From Candidatus Fermentithermobacillaceae bacterium (GTDB taxonomy: Bacteria; Bacillota; Sulfobacillia; Fermentithermobacillales; Fermentithermobacillaceae): a DNA stretch of 35,783 nt. The notes beneath the pieces are model-generated. The model was not told the origin of the DNA. It did not search any database and saw nothing but the letters and a program-made list of their open reading frames with translations. The DNA lies in assembly GCA_012512325.1 (NCBI GenBank), contig JAAZEL010000024.1:1-35783 (forward strand). The letters are read 5' to 3'. A program made the position numbers and the translations under genes. Positions 7,337-15,366 of the stretch are shown in pieces. Within the stretch, counting starts at the first letter, position 1. Every line of letters starts with the position of its first letter.

Positions 7337-9193
7337 TCATCCACCTCTGGGATGGAACTTGAGGGCCTTGTCTATAATCTCTGCGTCAAGCCCTAAAGCT
7401 TTTGCCACGACCAACGCATCCTGGGGCGTCGGGGTGTCAGGGCCAACCTTCTGTAGGGTGTAATCCATGTGACGGTACAACCAGCCGATGTCGTCACGGG
7501 TGCCGGCGGTGGCCTGTGCCCGTGCTTCAGGCTCTGTGTGCCGTCCTGGCTTGGCACCTGTTCCGGCTTGGGCTCCGTCCTTTGTCCCTGCCCTGGCCGG
7601 TGTGTCGCTTTCTGCCCATGTCTCCCTCTTCGTCTCTGCACCTGGGCCGGCCTCTTCACCTGAGCTGCCCGCCAAATCCAAAGATGCGGTTGCCAGGCCC
7701 TTTACCTGCCAGTGGGGCACGCCAAGAGCTGCCGCCAACCCGTGGTAATGGGTGGTGGCCAGCACAGTGGAACCCGCTTTGTCGTTTTCCATGTAGTACT
7801 GGAGCAGCGCAGCGTAAAGCGCGCGCCCTTGAGAAGGGTTCGCGCCCCTGCCCACTTCGTCAAGGAGTATGAGCCCTCTTTCGCCCATTCTGGAAAGGGG
7901 CTGCTTTAGGCTTACGATTTCCGCGGCAAAACTGGACAGCCCCGGGGTTTGTTCTTGCCCGGGCTGGAAATAGATGAAGTCGTACAGGCTGAACTCCATC
8001 TTGCTGCACGGCACCATAAGCCCCCACTGGGCCATGGCCACGCACAGCCCCACAGTGGACAAGGCCACCGTCTTGCCTCCCATGTTGGGCCCGGTAATCA
8101 CCGAAACCGTGGAATCCAGTTCTATGCTTATGCGCTGGTACTTCCCGCCCCTGGATTCAACTTCGTCCTTAACTAATGGATGGAATGCGTCCCGTAACAT
8201 CAAATCCGAAGGCGGCGTATGTCCCGGCTCTTCCCTTATCACGGGCCGCGTGGCATCCATAGCTCGAGCCAGTTCAGCCTTGGACAGCAGGAAATCCAGT
8301 TCGCCCAAGGCGCATGAAGCCGCTTCCATGGCCTGAAGATGTGTCCTGAGCTCCAGGGACAGTTCCCGCAGCACTTGGGCTTCCTGCTCACTTTGTCTTT
8401 GCTTCAGCATGGTAAGCTCTTGTTCCCGCTTTGCCGCTGCCCTGGCAGGTATGAGCCTGAAATACACATGGGTAAGGGTTTGCCTGGTCTCCCCGAGTTC
8501 AGGCATGGACCTGGCCTTCTCAATCAGGTCGTGGTCTGACTTGCGCATGGCGGTTTCGCCCGTTTCTGAAATCCTGATGCCAAGGGATTGCTCCACTGCC
8601 CTTGCCTGCTCTGCCATTTGCTCTTGCCACATTTCCTGCGCTTGTTTGCGCATCTTCCTGGTTTCGGCAAGGGCAGGAGAATATGCATCGCTTATGTAAA
8701 ACCTGGGTTGGCCCTGGGAACCCGGCGCAAGCAAATCTTCCACCGGTTCCAGCCCCGGGGGAACGGCTGTCCCGGGCCACCCTGCTATACCTGTCTGAGC
8801 TTGCAGGCCGCGTATTCTCCTTACACAAGCGCACAAGTTGGCGAGGATGAAGAGCTCCGCCAGAGAGAGCACCTGGCCGTCCCGCAAAAGATCCATGGCG
8901 TGGAAGGGGTCCTTCAGGGACTCTAAGATCCCCAGGATCTCCGAGAAAACAGCCGGGTTGCCGTCCCATAGTTTCACCACCGCTTCCAGCCGGTCAAACT
9001 CGCCCTCAAGGGCTCCCTCTGTTCCCGGCAGGAAGGGCCTTGCCCCGGCTTTCGCCCTGCGCCCTGGCGCTGACCTGGGCTTAACCGATGCCCAAATTTG
9101 GGCAAACCCCAGATGGTCTGAAGTGCTTGGGGGAAGGAAGTACCCTGTGGCGCTATGCCGGCTTCGTGTGTACCGGGGGTTTCCCGGGGTCAC
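7337..9193 (-). CDS. kamC: MutS-like ATPase KamC, probable lysine 5,6-aminomutase reactivase component
   Basis: MutS-type P-loop ATPase, here not expected to repair DNA but, with KamB, to restore the B12 aminomutase by exchanging damaged cofactor. That role is inferred for the family from gene neighbourhood. The 618-residue product has Walker A GPNMGGKT and Walker B LILLDEVGRG, followed by the MutS-like NPSQG and ATTHYHGL segments. The MutS mismatch-recognition domain is absent. A low-complexity Ala/Gly/Thr/Glu-rich insertion of about 60 residues, near residues 510-570, interrupts the C-terminal part between LATASLDLAGSS and IGWLYRHMDYT. The GTG start at 9193 overlaps the kamB stop by 4 nt (GTGA), so the two are translationally coupled. 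Confidence 0.85.
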   Translation of the reverse strand: MTPGNPRYTRSRHSATGYFLPPSTSDHLGFAQIWASVKPRSAPGRRAKAGARPFLPGTEGALEGEFDRLEAVVKLWDGNPAVFSEILGILESLKDPFHAMDLLRDGQVLSLAELFILANLCACVRRIRGLQAQTGIAGWPGTAVPPGLEPVEDLLAPGSQGQPRFYISDAYSPALAETRKMRKQAQEMWQEQMAEQARAVEQSLGIRISETGETAMRKSDHDLIEKARSMPELGETRQTLTHVYFRLIPARAAAKREQELTMLKQRQSEQEAQVLRELSLELRTHLQAMEAASCALGELDFLLSKAELARAMDATRPVIREEPGHTPPSDLMLRDAFHPLVKDEVESRGGKYQRISIELDSTVSVITGPNMGGKTVALSTVGLCVAMAQWGLMVPCSKMEFSLYDFIYFQPGQEQTPGLSSFAAEIVSLKQPLSRMGERGLILLDEVGRGANPSQGRALYAALLQYYMENDKAGSTVLATTHYHGLAAALGVPHWQVKGLATASLDLAGSSGEEAGPGAETKRETWAESDTPARAGTKDGAQAGTGAKPGRHTEPEARAQATAGTRDDIGWLYRHMDYTLQKVGPDTPTPQDALVVAKALGLDAEIIDKALKFHPRGG

Positions 9194-10299
9194 CCCATGG
9201 CCATGCCGCCTACCCCCTCTGTGCTCTTCTCCCCTGAAACAACGTCAAACACGGGCAGCGGATGTCCCACATCCATGAGGGAGGCGCCGATGGCGCCCAC
9301 CATTTCCCTGGGATCGTGGGACATCCCAAGCCAATTCACAGGGTTAACCGTTACCGCCAGGAGCTTGAGGGGCTGGGTCACGTAGAGGTCCACGCCTGGG
9401 CGTTTGGTTGCAAATATGCTCACCGCGTCGCCGGCTATGACTGCAAACTCCCGCCTTTTCGCCCAGGCACGGGCCTTGTCCAGAAACGCCTGGCTGACCG
9501 CCCCCGGCACCACAACTGCCGCCGCATCTCCTGCCTGCTCCAGAATTAGATCTTCTATGCCCAGCACCGTCGGATGATCTGTGATTCTCAGAACATATGT
9601 CGTGTGTTGCTGCGTGTCCCTTTGTTCTGTATCCTTGCAGGCATCGATGAAACATACCTTGTCGCTTTCAACGGCTTCCCTGGCAAGGGCAGCGACGGCG
9701 TCCACAGGGTGCTCGGGCCTGGACAGCAGCCACACCAGGAACCCCATTTCCTGGGCAGCGGCTTCCAAGTCCATGTCCAGCGATGCCCCTGTTGCCAGGA
9801 TCACGGCATCGGTGACCTTGGGGCTGGCGGCCGCCATCCGGTCCAGGGCGCCGTCAACCAGCACCATATCGGCACCCAGCTCAAGCAGCTTGCTCACGAT
9901 TGCAGACAGTTCCCTCGCGCTCCGCGGGCCTACCAGCTCAAGGGCTACTTCCTCCGCTGCCCGGCCAAGCACGAGACGGCCGAACACCCCCTGGGTTCCC
10001 AGAACGTCTGCGATTTCCAAGCCCGACCCCGACCCGCGAAGCACGCCCTCGGCGGTGACTACCCACGCGCCTTGGGGCGCGGTCACGCTGGGCTTAGGCT
10101 GGCCTGTGAAGGCGTCGATGGCTTCCCCGTCGCGCCCTGACGACACCAGGCCTAAGGTCAAGCCCTGTGCAGACAGTTCCGACACCAGGTAGTTCATGGC
10201 GACTGTCTTGCCTACGTTCTTTGCTGTTCCGACTATTGCTACGGATCTGACGCCGCTACCTGTTACCACGTCTACAAGCTGCTTTCCCGTCTCCCTCAC
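9190..10299 (-). CDS. kamB: KamB, probable lysine 5,6-aminomutase reactivase subunit
   Basis: P-loop protein of 369 residues found with KamC in lysine-fermentation clusters and thought to act with it in reactivating KamDE. The Walker A motif GTAKNVGKT is near residue 25, followed by a Rossmann-like core. The rest has no motif I can assign to a reaction. The GTG start at 10299 has AAGGAG 7 nt upstream. The end overlaps kamC by 4 nt. It lies 129 nt after kamA. An alternative reading as a general MobB-like or dethiobiotin-synthase-like NTPase is possible from the P-loop alone. The tight coupling to kamC and position between kamA and kamD make KamB the better name. Confidence 0.8.
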   Translation of the reverse strand: MRETGKQLVDVVTGSGVRSVAIVGTAKNVGKTVAMNYLVSELSAQGLTLGLVSSGRDGEAIDAFTGQPKPSVTAPQGAWVVTAEGVLRGSGSGLEIADVLGTQGVFGRLVLGRAAEEVALELVGPRSARELSAIVSKLLELGADMVLVDGALDRMAAASPKVTDAVILATGASLDMDLEAAAQEMGFLVWLLSRPEHPVDAVAALAREAVESDKVCFIDACKDTEQRDTQQHTTYVLRITDHPTVLGIEDLILEQAGDAAAVVVPGAVSQAFLDKARAWAKRREFAVIAGDAVSIFATKRPGVDLYVTQPLKLLAVTVNPVNWLGMSHDPREMVGAIGASLMDVGHPLPVFDVVSGEKSTEGVGGMAMG

Positions 10300-10428
10300 C
10301 CCCTGGCTCCTTCCCCTACGCTTCCTGGTTTCTTGGCCTCAGCCCCTGTGATTGTTATCTGTTTGGCTTGTGCCCTGTTTCTCATCTATTCGGCGCCTGA
10401 CGTGTGCTTCCGCCTGCACCCTTGGTTA

Positions 10429-11736
10429 TCATTCTTCGCTGCAGCAAGGTCCGTTGTCTTGACCTTCCTCGCTGTGGGCACGGCGCCGCTTGAACCGCTC
10501 GGTGTCCCTGGGTACCAAGCTCACCTGCTTACCGCCAATAAGCCCTGCTACGCCCACGGCATCCTTGTGGTCGCCGCCGCACAGCTTGCATTTTCCATCT
10601 TCAGTGCGGTTTTCGCTGAGATCGTATTCGGGCTCACGGTAAGCTGAGATTACCCCTTCGTAGTTCCTGACCACCACAGTGTTTGCGCCGAAAGACACCA
10701 GATAGTTCGGGGCTATGGGCACCTTGCCGCCGCCGCCGGGCGCATCTATCACGTAAGTGGGAACTGCGAGCCCGGTGGTATGGCCTCTCAGATACTCCAT
10801 GATCTCAAGCCCTTCGGCCACAGTGGTCCTGAAGTGCTCGAGCCCCCAGGTAAGGTCGCACTGGTAGATGTAGTACGGTCTCACCCGGATCTTCAGGAGT
10901 CCGTGAACCAGCTCTTTCATGACCTTGGGGCAGTTGTTTATGCCCCTTAAGAGCACCGTCTGGTTGCCCAAAGGAATCCCTGCGTCAGCCAGGGTTGCGC
11001 AAGCCTTGGCGGCTTCCGGAGTTATCTCCTTGGGATGGTTGAAGTGGGTGTTAAGGTAAATCGGATGATACTTGGCCAGCATCTTGGCCAGTTCGAGTGT
11101 GATCCTCTGGGGCATCACCACAGGGGTCCTGGACCCGATCCTTATGATCTCAACGTGGGGAATCTCCCGCAGGCGGCTTACCACGTACTCAATCCTGTCG
11201 TCTGACAGGGTGAGGGGGTCGCCTCCGGAAATGAGCACGTCGCGCACTTGCTTGTTGCTCTTGACGTACTCGATTCCCATGTCAATCTTCTCGGTAGAGG
11301 CAACGCGGTCGGTAACCCCTACCACCCTGCGCCTGGTGCAGTGGCGGCAGTACATGGAACACTGTTCGGTAACCAGGAACAGGATCCTGTCGGGGTACCT
11401 GTGGGTTATCCCCGGCACCGGCGAATCCTCGTCTTCCGCCAGAGGATCGTACGCCTCCCAGGGAAGCACCCTGGCTTCGTATGCCCTTGGAACGGCTTGC
11501 AGCCTGATGGGGCCCGATTCGTTGCCGTATTCTATAAGGCTGGCGTAGTAGGGAGTTATGGCCATCCTCACCCTGGACAGGGCTACCTTGACCCCTTCTC
11601 TTGCCTCGTCGCTCAATCCGGCTACCTCAGCCAGTACATCTGCGTCTTCGATGCGGTTCCTCCACTGCCAACGCCAGTCATTCCATTCCGCTTCCGTAAC
11701 GTCTTTGAACAAGGGGATCTCTTTCCAATGACGCAT
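10429..11736 (-). CDS. kamA: Lysine 2,3-aminomutase (radical SAM)
   Basis: Interconverts L-lysine and L-beta-lysine using a [4Fe-4S] cluster, SAM and PLP; first step of the beta-lysine fermentation route. The 435-residue product has the cluster motif CSMYCRHC (Cys126, Cys130, Cys133), the GGDPL motif near 171-175, and the PLP-lysine segment PGGGGK (Lys338). A C-terminal CKLCGG pair fits the structural zinc site. The clostridial enzyme is about 416 residues, so this one is slightly longer. The ATG start at 11736 has AAGGAGG 9 nt upstream. EpmB and YjeK-type enzymes lack this C-terminal extension, and the neighbours are all lysine-fermentation genes, so the catabolic enzyme is the clear call. 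It lies 202 nt downstream of kdd. Confidence 0.97.
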   Translation of the reverse strand: MRHWKEIPLFKDVTEAEWNDWRWQWRNRIEDADVLAEVAGLSDEAREGVKVALSRVRMAITPYYASLIEYGNESGPIRLQAVPRAYEARVLPWEAYDPLAEDEDSPVPGITHRYPDRILFLVTEQCSMYCRHCTRRRVVGVTDRVASTEKIDMGIEYVKSNKQVRDVLISGGDPLTLSDDRIEYVVSRLREIPHVEIIRIGSRTPVVMPQRITLELAKMLAKYHPIYLNTHFNHPKEITPEAAKACATLADAGIPLGNQTVLLRGINNCPKVMKELVHGLLKIRVRPYYIYQCDLTWGLEHFRTTVAEGLEIMEYLRGHTTGLAVPTYVIDAPGGGGKVPIAPNYLVSFGANTVVVRNYEGVISAYREPEYDLSENRTEDGKCKLCGGDHKDAVGVAGLIGGKQVSLVPRDTERFKRRRAHSEEGQDNGPCCSEE

Positions 11737-11938
11737 GTGTCATTACCTCCTTGGCGGGCCGGCAGTTGCCCTGCTTGCTGCTGCCTAAGTTCTGATTGAA
11801 CCCGGCGTTTCTGATTTTATCCGTCGCTGTTGCCTTGTTGTCTTGAGCCAAGTTGCTCTGGCTGCACTTGCCCTAATTCCGGTTGCGCTGCTTAGGACAC
11901 CTGCCGGCCTTTTCTAAAGAAGCACCGGCCAGCGCCGG

Positions 11939-13009
11939 CTACTTGAGGAACATTTCCTCAAGGATGCTTCTGAGCTTGTCATCGTTTCTTACGAGGTCCA
12001 GCGAGTAGTCTGCGTGGCCCTTTGCATAGCCGTTTCCGATTATCAATTGCACATCGGCGCCTACACCTTCCGCGCCCAGGGCCGCTGCGGTAAAGCTGGT
12101 GGCCATGGAGAAGAAGTACACTATGCCGCCTTCCCTGGCGCTCAAAATCGAAGCCATCTCGGTGCCCGGGATGCTCACGCAGTTGATGGTCACGTCCGCC
12201 TTCTTGCCGTCGTTGGCTTCCAGGAGTCTGTTCATTACGGACATGGCATTCCTGGCGTCACCCTGGAGCACTATGTCGCACACTCCAAGCTCTCTGAGCC
12301 TGGCAGCCGACCTGTCGCTGTGGGCAAGCCCTATCACTTTGCCCTCGGGCCCCACTTTCTTGGCTGCTACCGCGGCGCACATGAGCCCTGACTTGCCACC
12401 GGCGCCCAGGATAAACACTGTATCTCCCGGCTGTACCAGCCTGTCGGTTTGAATGGGAGCGCCTGCCACGTCGAGTACGGCAAGGGCAAGCTTATCTCCC
12501 ATGTCGTCGGGCAGCACCGCAAACACGCCTGATTCGAAAAGCACTGCAGTGCCTTCTACGTCCACCTGGTCCTTGTCAAGGTGCACTTTCTTGATTTTCG
12601 AAATCTGGAGAGGGGTAAGGGACAAGGAAACCAGCGTGCAAATCCTGTCGCCTACTGTTGCCCCGTTCTTGCCTTCCACCTTGGGCCCGAATTCCTTGAT
12701 CCTACCCAACAGCATCCCGCCTGAGCCGGTAACCGGGTTATGCATCTTGCCCCGCTTGCCAACTATATCCAGCACCGTGGCCGCTACATGAGCTTCTTTC
12801 TGTGCATCGTCCGCGCCTTCGGGAGCCGAGCTTACGATCTGTTTGAAGCTGGCTGCGTCTACGTTGAGGGTTTCCACCTCAATCAGTATTTCGTTGTCGC
12901 GGATTTCCGGCGTATTGTCGATCTTCCACGCTGCTTGAGGCAGCACGCCTTCGGGCTCAATCACCCTATGGCAACCGTAAGAACATCCTGGCTTGTACTG
13001 TTTCGTCAT
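11939..13009 (-). CDS. kdd: L-erythro-3,5-diaminohexanoate dehydrogenase
   Basis: Oxidises and deaminates 3,5-diaminohexanoate, the KamDE product, to 5-amino-3-oxohexanoate with NAD(P). The 356-residue product starts MTKQYKPGCSYGCHRVIEPEG-like, as in the family, and has an alcohol-dehydrogenase-like Rossmann glycine motif, LGAGGKSG (about 201-208). Length fits. The ATG start at 13009 has GGAGG 7 nt upstream. It is the first gene of the cluster, behind a sigma-54 promoter at 13167-13183 and a leader of about 148 nt. In known clusters kdd is next to kce and kal; here neither gene is in the window. Confidence 0.93.
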   Translation of the reverse strand: MTKQYKPGCSYGCHRVIEPEGVLPQAAWKIDNTPEIRDNEILIEVETLNVDAASFKQIVSSAPEGADDAQKEAHVAATVLDIVGKRGKMHNPVTGSGGMLLGRIKEFGPKVEGKNGATVGDRICTLVSLSLTPLQISKIKKVHLDKDQVDVEGTAVLFESGVFAVLPDDMGDKLALAVLDVAGAPIQTDRLVQPGDTVFILGAGGKSGLMCAAVAAKKVGPEGKVIGLAHSDRSAARLRELGVCDIVLQGDARNAMSVMNRLLEANDGKKADVTINCVSIPGTEMASILSAREGGIVYFFSMATSFTAAALGAEGVGADVQLIIGNGYAKGHADYSLDLVRNDDKLRSILEEMFLK

Positions 13010-13095
13010 TTCAGCACCTCCGGATTCTCAGTAAGTTGCTTTCGGTTGTTGGATTGCTCACGGCAAATCCCTGCAAATCCTTGATACTGAATCCT

Positions 13096-13151
13096 TAGCT
13101 GTAAGTCCATAGCTGTAAACCGCTAGCCGTAAACCGATAGCTGCAAACCCA
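13096..13151 (-). repeat. 14-bp x4 tandem repeat in the kdd leader
   Basis: Four consecutive 14-bp units (13096-13109, 13110-13123, 13124-13137, 13138-13151) share the plus-strand pattern TAGCYGYAARYCNN. They lie between the predicted sigma-54 transcription start (about 13157) and the kdd start codon, so they would be transcribed as leader RNA. Confidence 0.8.
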
Positions 13152-13166
13152 TCATTATTGTTATTC

Positions 13167-13183
13167 ATGCAACTTCCGTGCCA
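13167..13183 (-). promoter_or_regulatory. Sigma-54 promoter of the lysine-fermentation operon
   Basis: The minus strand reads TGGCACG, four bases, then TTGCAT. This matches the -24/-12 sigma-54 consensus, with the GG and GC pairs at the required spacing. It faces kdd and predicts a start near 13157. A sigma-54 activator gene lies divergently just upstream. Confidence 0.85.
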
Positions 13184-13221
13184 CGGAGTCCGGCGGGCCT
13201 GTCAATCACAGAGAAACCGGA

Positions 13222-13384
13222 TTTGTTCTGCTTGTCTTGTTCCGCTTGTCCTTGTTTCGTTTGTTTGTTCGGTTTGTCTTGCTTCCGTTCGTTCTGTTTC
13301 CCTTCCTTCACTCGTTTTTGTGCTGTTTCATTTGCTTGTTTCGTTCGTCGCGTTTGGCTCGTTCGCTTCGTTGCTTCCGTTGTC
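13222..13384. promoter_or_regulatory. A-depleted T/C/G tract upstream of the sigma-54 promoter
   Basis: Across 163 nt of the plus strand only two adenines occur (13310 and 13330). The stretch is made of degenerate TTGTTC/CGTTTG-like repeats of roughly 13-15 bp. It occupies about -40 to -200 relative to the sigma-54 promoter, where activator-binding sites normally sit. The reverse frame (13165-13398) encodes only a Lys/Gln/Asn-rich low-complexity string, which I do not take as a gene. Confidence 0.5.
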
Positions 13385-13400
13385 ACGTGACTCTTCAACC

Positions 13401-13426
13401 GGGTCTTATCCTAGGGTCTTATCCTA
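13401..13426. repeat. 13-bp exact tandem duplication upstream of the activator gene
   Basis: GGGTCTTATCCTA occurs twice back to back (13401-13413 and 13414-13426). It lies in the 734-nt region between kdd and the divergent activator, about 320 nt before the activator start. A nearby 10-bp pair containing CCTGACC (around 13549-13568) resembles half of the dyad in the 15500-16026 array. Confidence 0.6.
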
Positions 13427-13579
13427 CTGTTTTCATACATTGAGGCAGGAATCGGCGGCACGGATGCCGAATATTGGTCATGTGTCTCAAGTCCAAACGC
13501 CAAATTCCCGGCAGCGTTTCGGCATCGGGGGCTTTCCGCCGGGAGGGCCTGACCAAACCTGACCGAAGGAGATAAGGAA

Positions 13580-13642
13580 GTGTTGCAGCGGCGAGAGAGC
13601 CGGGCTCTGATGCGAATGCTTGCCTCGGGCTTGTGGCCGTAG
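13580..13642 (+). CDS. Possible 20-residue leader peptide upstream of the activator
   Basis: A GTG start at 13580 sits behind GAAGGAG with 8 nt spacing and opens a 20-codon frame, MLQRRESRALMRMLASGLWP, then TAG. The peptide is rich in Arg and hydrophobic residues. It lies 100 nt before the sigma-54 activator on the same strand. Only the good ribosome binding site supports it; it could be chance. Confidence 0.2.
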   Translation: MLQRRESRALMRMLASGLWP

Positions 13643-13752
13643 GGATTGCCGCGAAAATTGCCGCCCGGAGCGGTTATCGACCGGCCGGAGCAATCGCCGG
13701 GCCCAATGGGATGCATGGCGTTGACTGATAAGGAGGATGTACTCTGGACCTG

Positions 13753-15150
13753 TTGACTGCCCTTCTCAAAGTGCTGGAGGTGGCCACCGAAGGCATCCAT
13801 GTGGTAGACGAACACGGGGTAACCGTTGTATACAACAAGGCCGCCTCTGAGTTTGACGGGCTCTTGCCCGAGGAGGTACTGGGCAAGCATATCCTGGAGG
13901 TCTTCCCTTCCCTCAGCCATGACTCAAGTACACTCCTGAGGGTGCTCAAGACCGGGGTTCCGGAGATAGCCAAGCAGCAGACTTTCACCAATTACAAGGG
14001 GAAGACGATCACTACCATTAACTCAACGTACCCGATCACCGACGGGGACACGATCATCGGGGCATGTGAGATTTCCACCGATATTACCCGTATCAAGGAA
14101 ATGGCCGAAAGGATTGCCGACCTGAGTCAGGAACTCCGCAGCAAAGAACACGCCGAAAAGCCAGGCGTGACCAGGGCCAAATCTAAGATTTCCCGGAAAT
14201 TCTTCACGGTGGACGACATAGTAGGGCAATCTGCGGTCATGAGGGATGTAAAGCGGCAGGTGGTTCAGGTTGCCCGCACCCAGTCCAACGTGCTTGTGTG
14301 GGGGGAAACCGGCACAGGCAAGGAATTGGTTGTCCAAGCCATCCATTCGGCATCTGACAGAGCTGATGCTCCCTTTGTCGCCCAAAACTGCGCCGCCTTG
14401 CCTGAAGGATTGCTGGAAGGCCTGGTTTTCGGCACATCCAAAGGCGGGTTCACAGGCGCCCAGGACCGCCCGGGACTCTTGGAACTGGCATCAGGCGGCA
14501 CTTTGTACCTGGATGAAATCGATTCCATGCCCCTGGGGCTCCAGGCAAAGCTGCTGAGAGTGATCCAGGACAAGAGGGTGCGGCGGATCGGGGATGTGAG
14601 GGAAAGGCCGGTAGACGTAAGGATAATCGGCTCTACCAGCATGCCTCCCCGGCAAGCGGTGGAACAGGGCTTACTGCGGCCTGACTTGTACTTCCGCCTG
14701 GCGGTTGTTGAGATTGGCCTGCCGCCTTTGCGCAAGAGGCAGGAAGACATCCCGCTTTTGGTGTCGCATTTCTTGCGCAAGCATGGCAGGGGTAAAACCA
14801 TCAGTGTATCTCCCGAGGTTATGTCGGCGTTCCTTACCTATGATTGGCCGGGCAACGTGCGAGAGCTCGAGCACGCCATAGAAGGCAGCCTCGCGTTCCT
14901 GAAAGGCGACACCATCGAGCCGGCTCACATCCCCCCGACGGTAAGGGGTATCACAGCCACAACCGGCTTGAACAAGGGATCTATACGCAGTCTCCTCAAG
15001 AACCACGAGAAGACTGCCATAGAAGAAGCCTTGAGACAGGGCGGTTCAGTGTCCCAGGCTGCAAGAATTCTGGGGATCCCGAGGCAGACACTCCAGTACA
15101 GGATGAAAATCCATGGGATTAAGTCGCCCCGCTCCAGAGACAAAGGTTGA
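13753..15150 (+). CDS. PAS-AAA+ sigma-54-dependent transcriptional activator
   Basis: Enhancer-binding protein that hydrolyses ATP to open sigma-54 promoters. Domains in order: a PAS sensor (about 1-115); an AAA+ domain with Walker A GETGTGKE (184-191), a sigma-54 contact loop GGFTGA (231-236, a variant of GAFTGA) and Walker B LYLDEID (251-257); and a C-terminal Fis-type helix-turn-helix (about 430-455, GSVSQAARILGIPRQTLQ). It resembles the RocR-type amino-acid-catabolism activators. It is divergent from kdd, whose promoter is sigma-54 type, so it probably regulates lysine fermentation; the signal is unknown. The frame opens with TTG at 13753, but a CTG at 13744 in the same frame sits 7 nt after GGAGG and may be the true start. 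Confidence 0.93.
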   Translation: MTALLKVLEVATEGIHVVDEHGVTVVYNKAASEFDGLLPEEVLGKHILEVFPSLSHDSSTLLRVLKTGVPEIAKQQTFTNYKGKTITTINSTYPITDGDTIIGACEISTDITRIKEMAERIADLSQELRSKEHAEKPGVTRAKSKISRKFFTVDDIVGQSAVMRDVKRQVVQVARTQSNVLVWGETGTGKELVVQAIHSASDRADAPFVAQNCAALPEGLLEGLVFGTSKGGFTGAQDRPGLLELASGGTLYLDEIDSMPLGLQAKLLRVIQDKRVRRIGDVRERPVDVRIIGSTSMPPRQAVEQGLLRPDLYFRLAVVEIGLPPLRKRQEDIPLLVSHFLRKHGRGKTISVSPEVMSAFLTYDWPGNVRELEHAIEGSLAFLKGDTIEPAHIPPTVRGITATTGLNKGSIRSLLKNHEKTAIEEALRQGGSVSQAARILGIPRQTLQYRMKIHGIKSPRSRDKG

Positions 15151-15159
15151 GATGGAGGC

Positions 15160-15191
15160 CTGTTGACATTCAGTCCTGTTGACATTCAGTC
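15160..15191. repeat. 16-bp exact tandem duplication after the activator gene
   Basis: CTGTTGACATTCAGTC occurs twice without a gap (15160-15175, 15176-15191), ten bases after the activator stop codon. No role is evident. The contained TTGACA resembles a -35 box, but no -10 follows at the right distance. Confidence 0.7.
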
Positions 15192-15366
15192 CGGGTTCAG
15201 GAAAGGCATCGGAGGGGTCAAGGATTGGCAGGTGTCGTGCTGGTAGACCTTTGCAGCCTGCCGCTCCGGCCGTGCGGCGCGTCGGCAAGACCGGTCTGTG
15301 TAGCGCAGCAAATGCCTTGGAAGCGCACCTGTTACGATGCGGTTTTCGGCTTTGACGTAGAAGAAC

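Noticed and set aside
7337-9193. MutS2 DNA repair protein
   Set aside because: The ATPase core is MutS-like, but there is no Smr domain, no mismatch-recognition domain, and the gene is coupled to kamB within the lysine cluster.
11737-11938. Terminator between kdd and kamA (GCCGGC-rich stretch near 11911-11938)
   Set aside because: Repeated GGCCGG motifs do not form one clear stem with a U-run, and operon continuity is expected here.
13165-13398. 77-residue Lys/Gln/Asn-rich protein on the minus strand
   Set aside because: It is the translation of the A-poor repeat tract, runs over the sigma-54 promoter and has no ribosome binding site.
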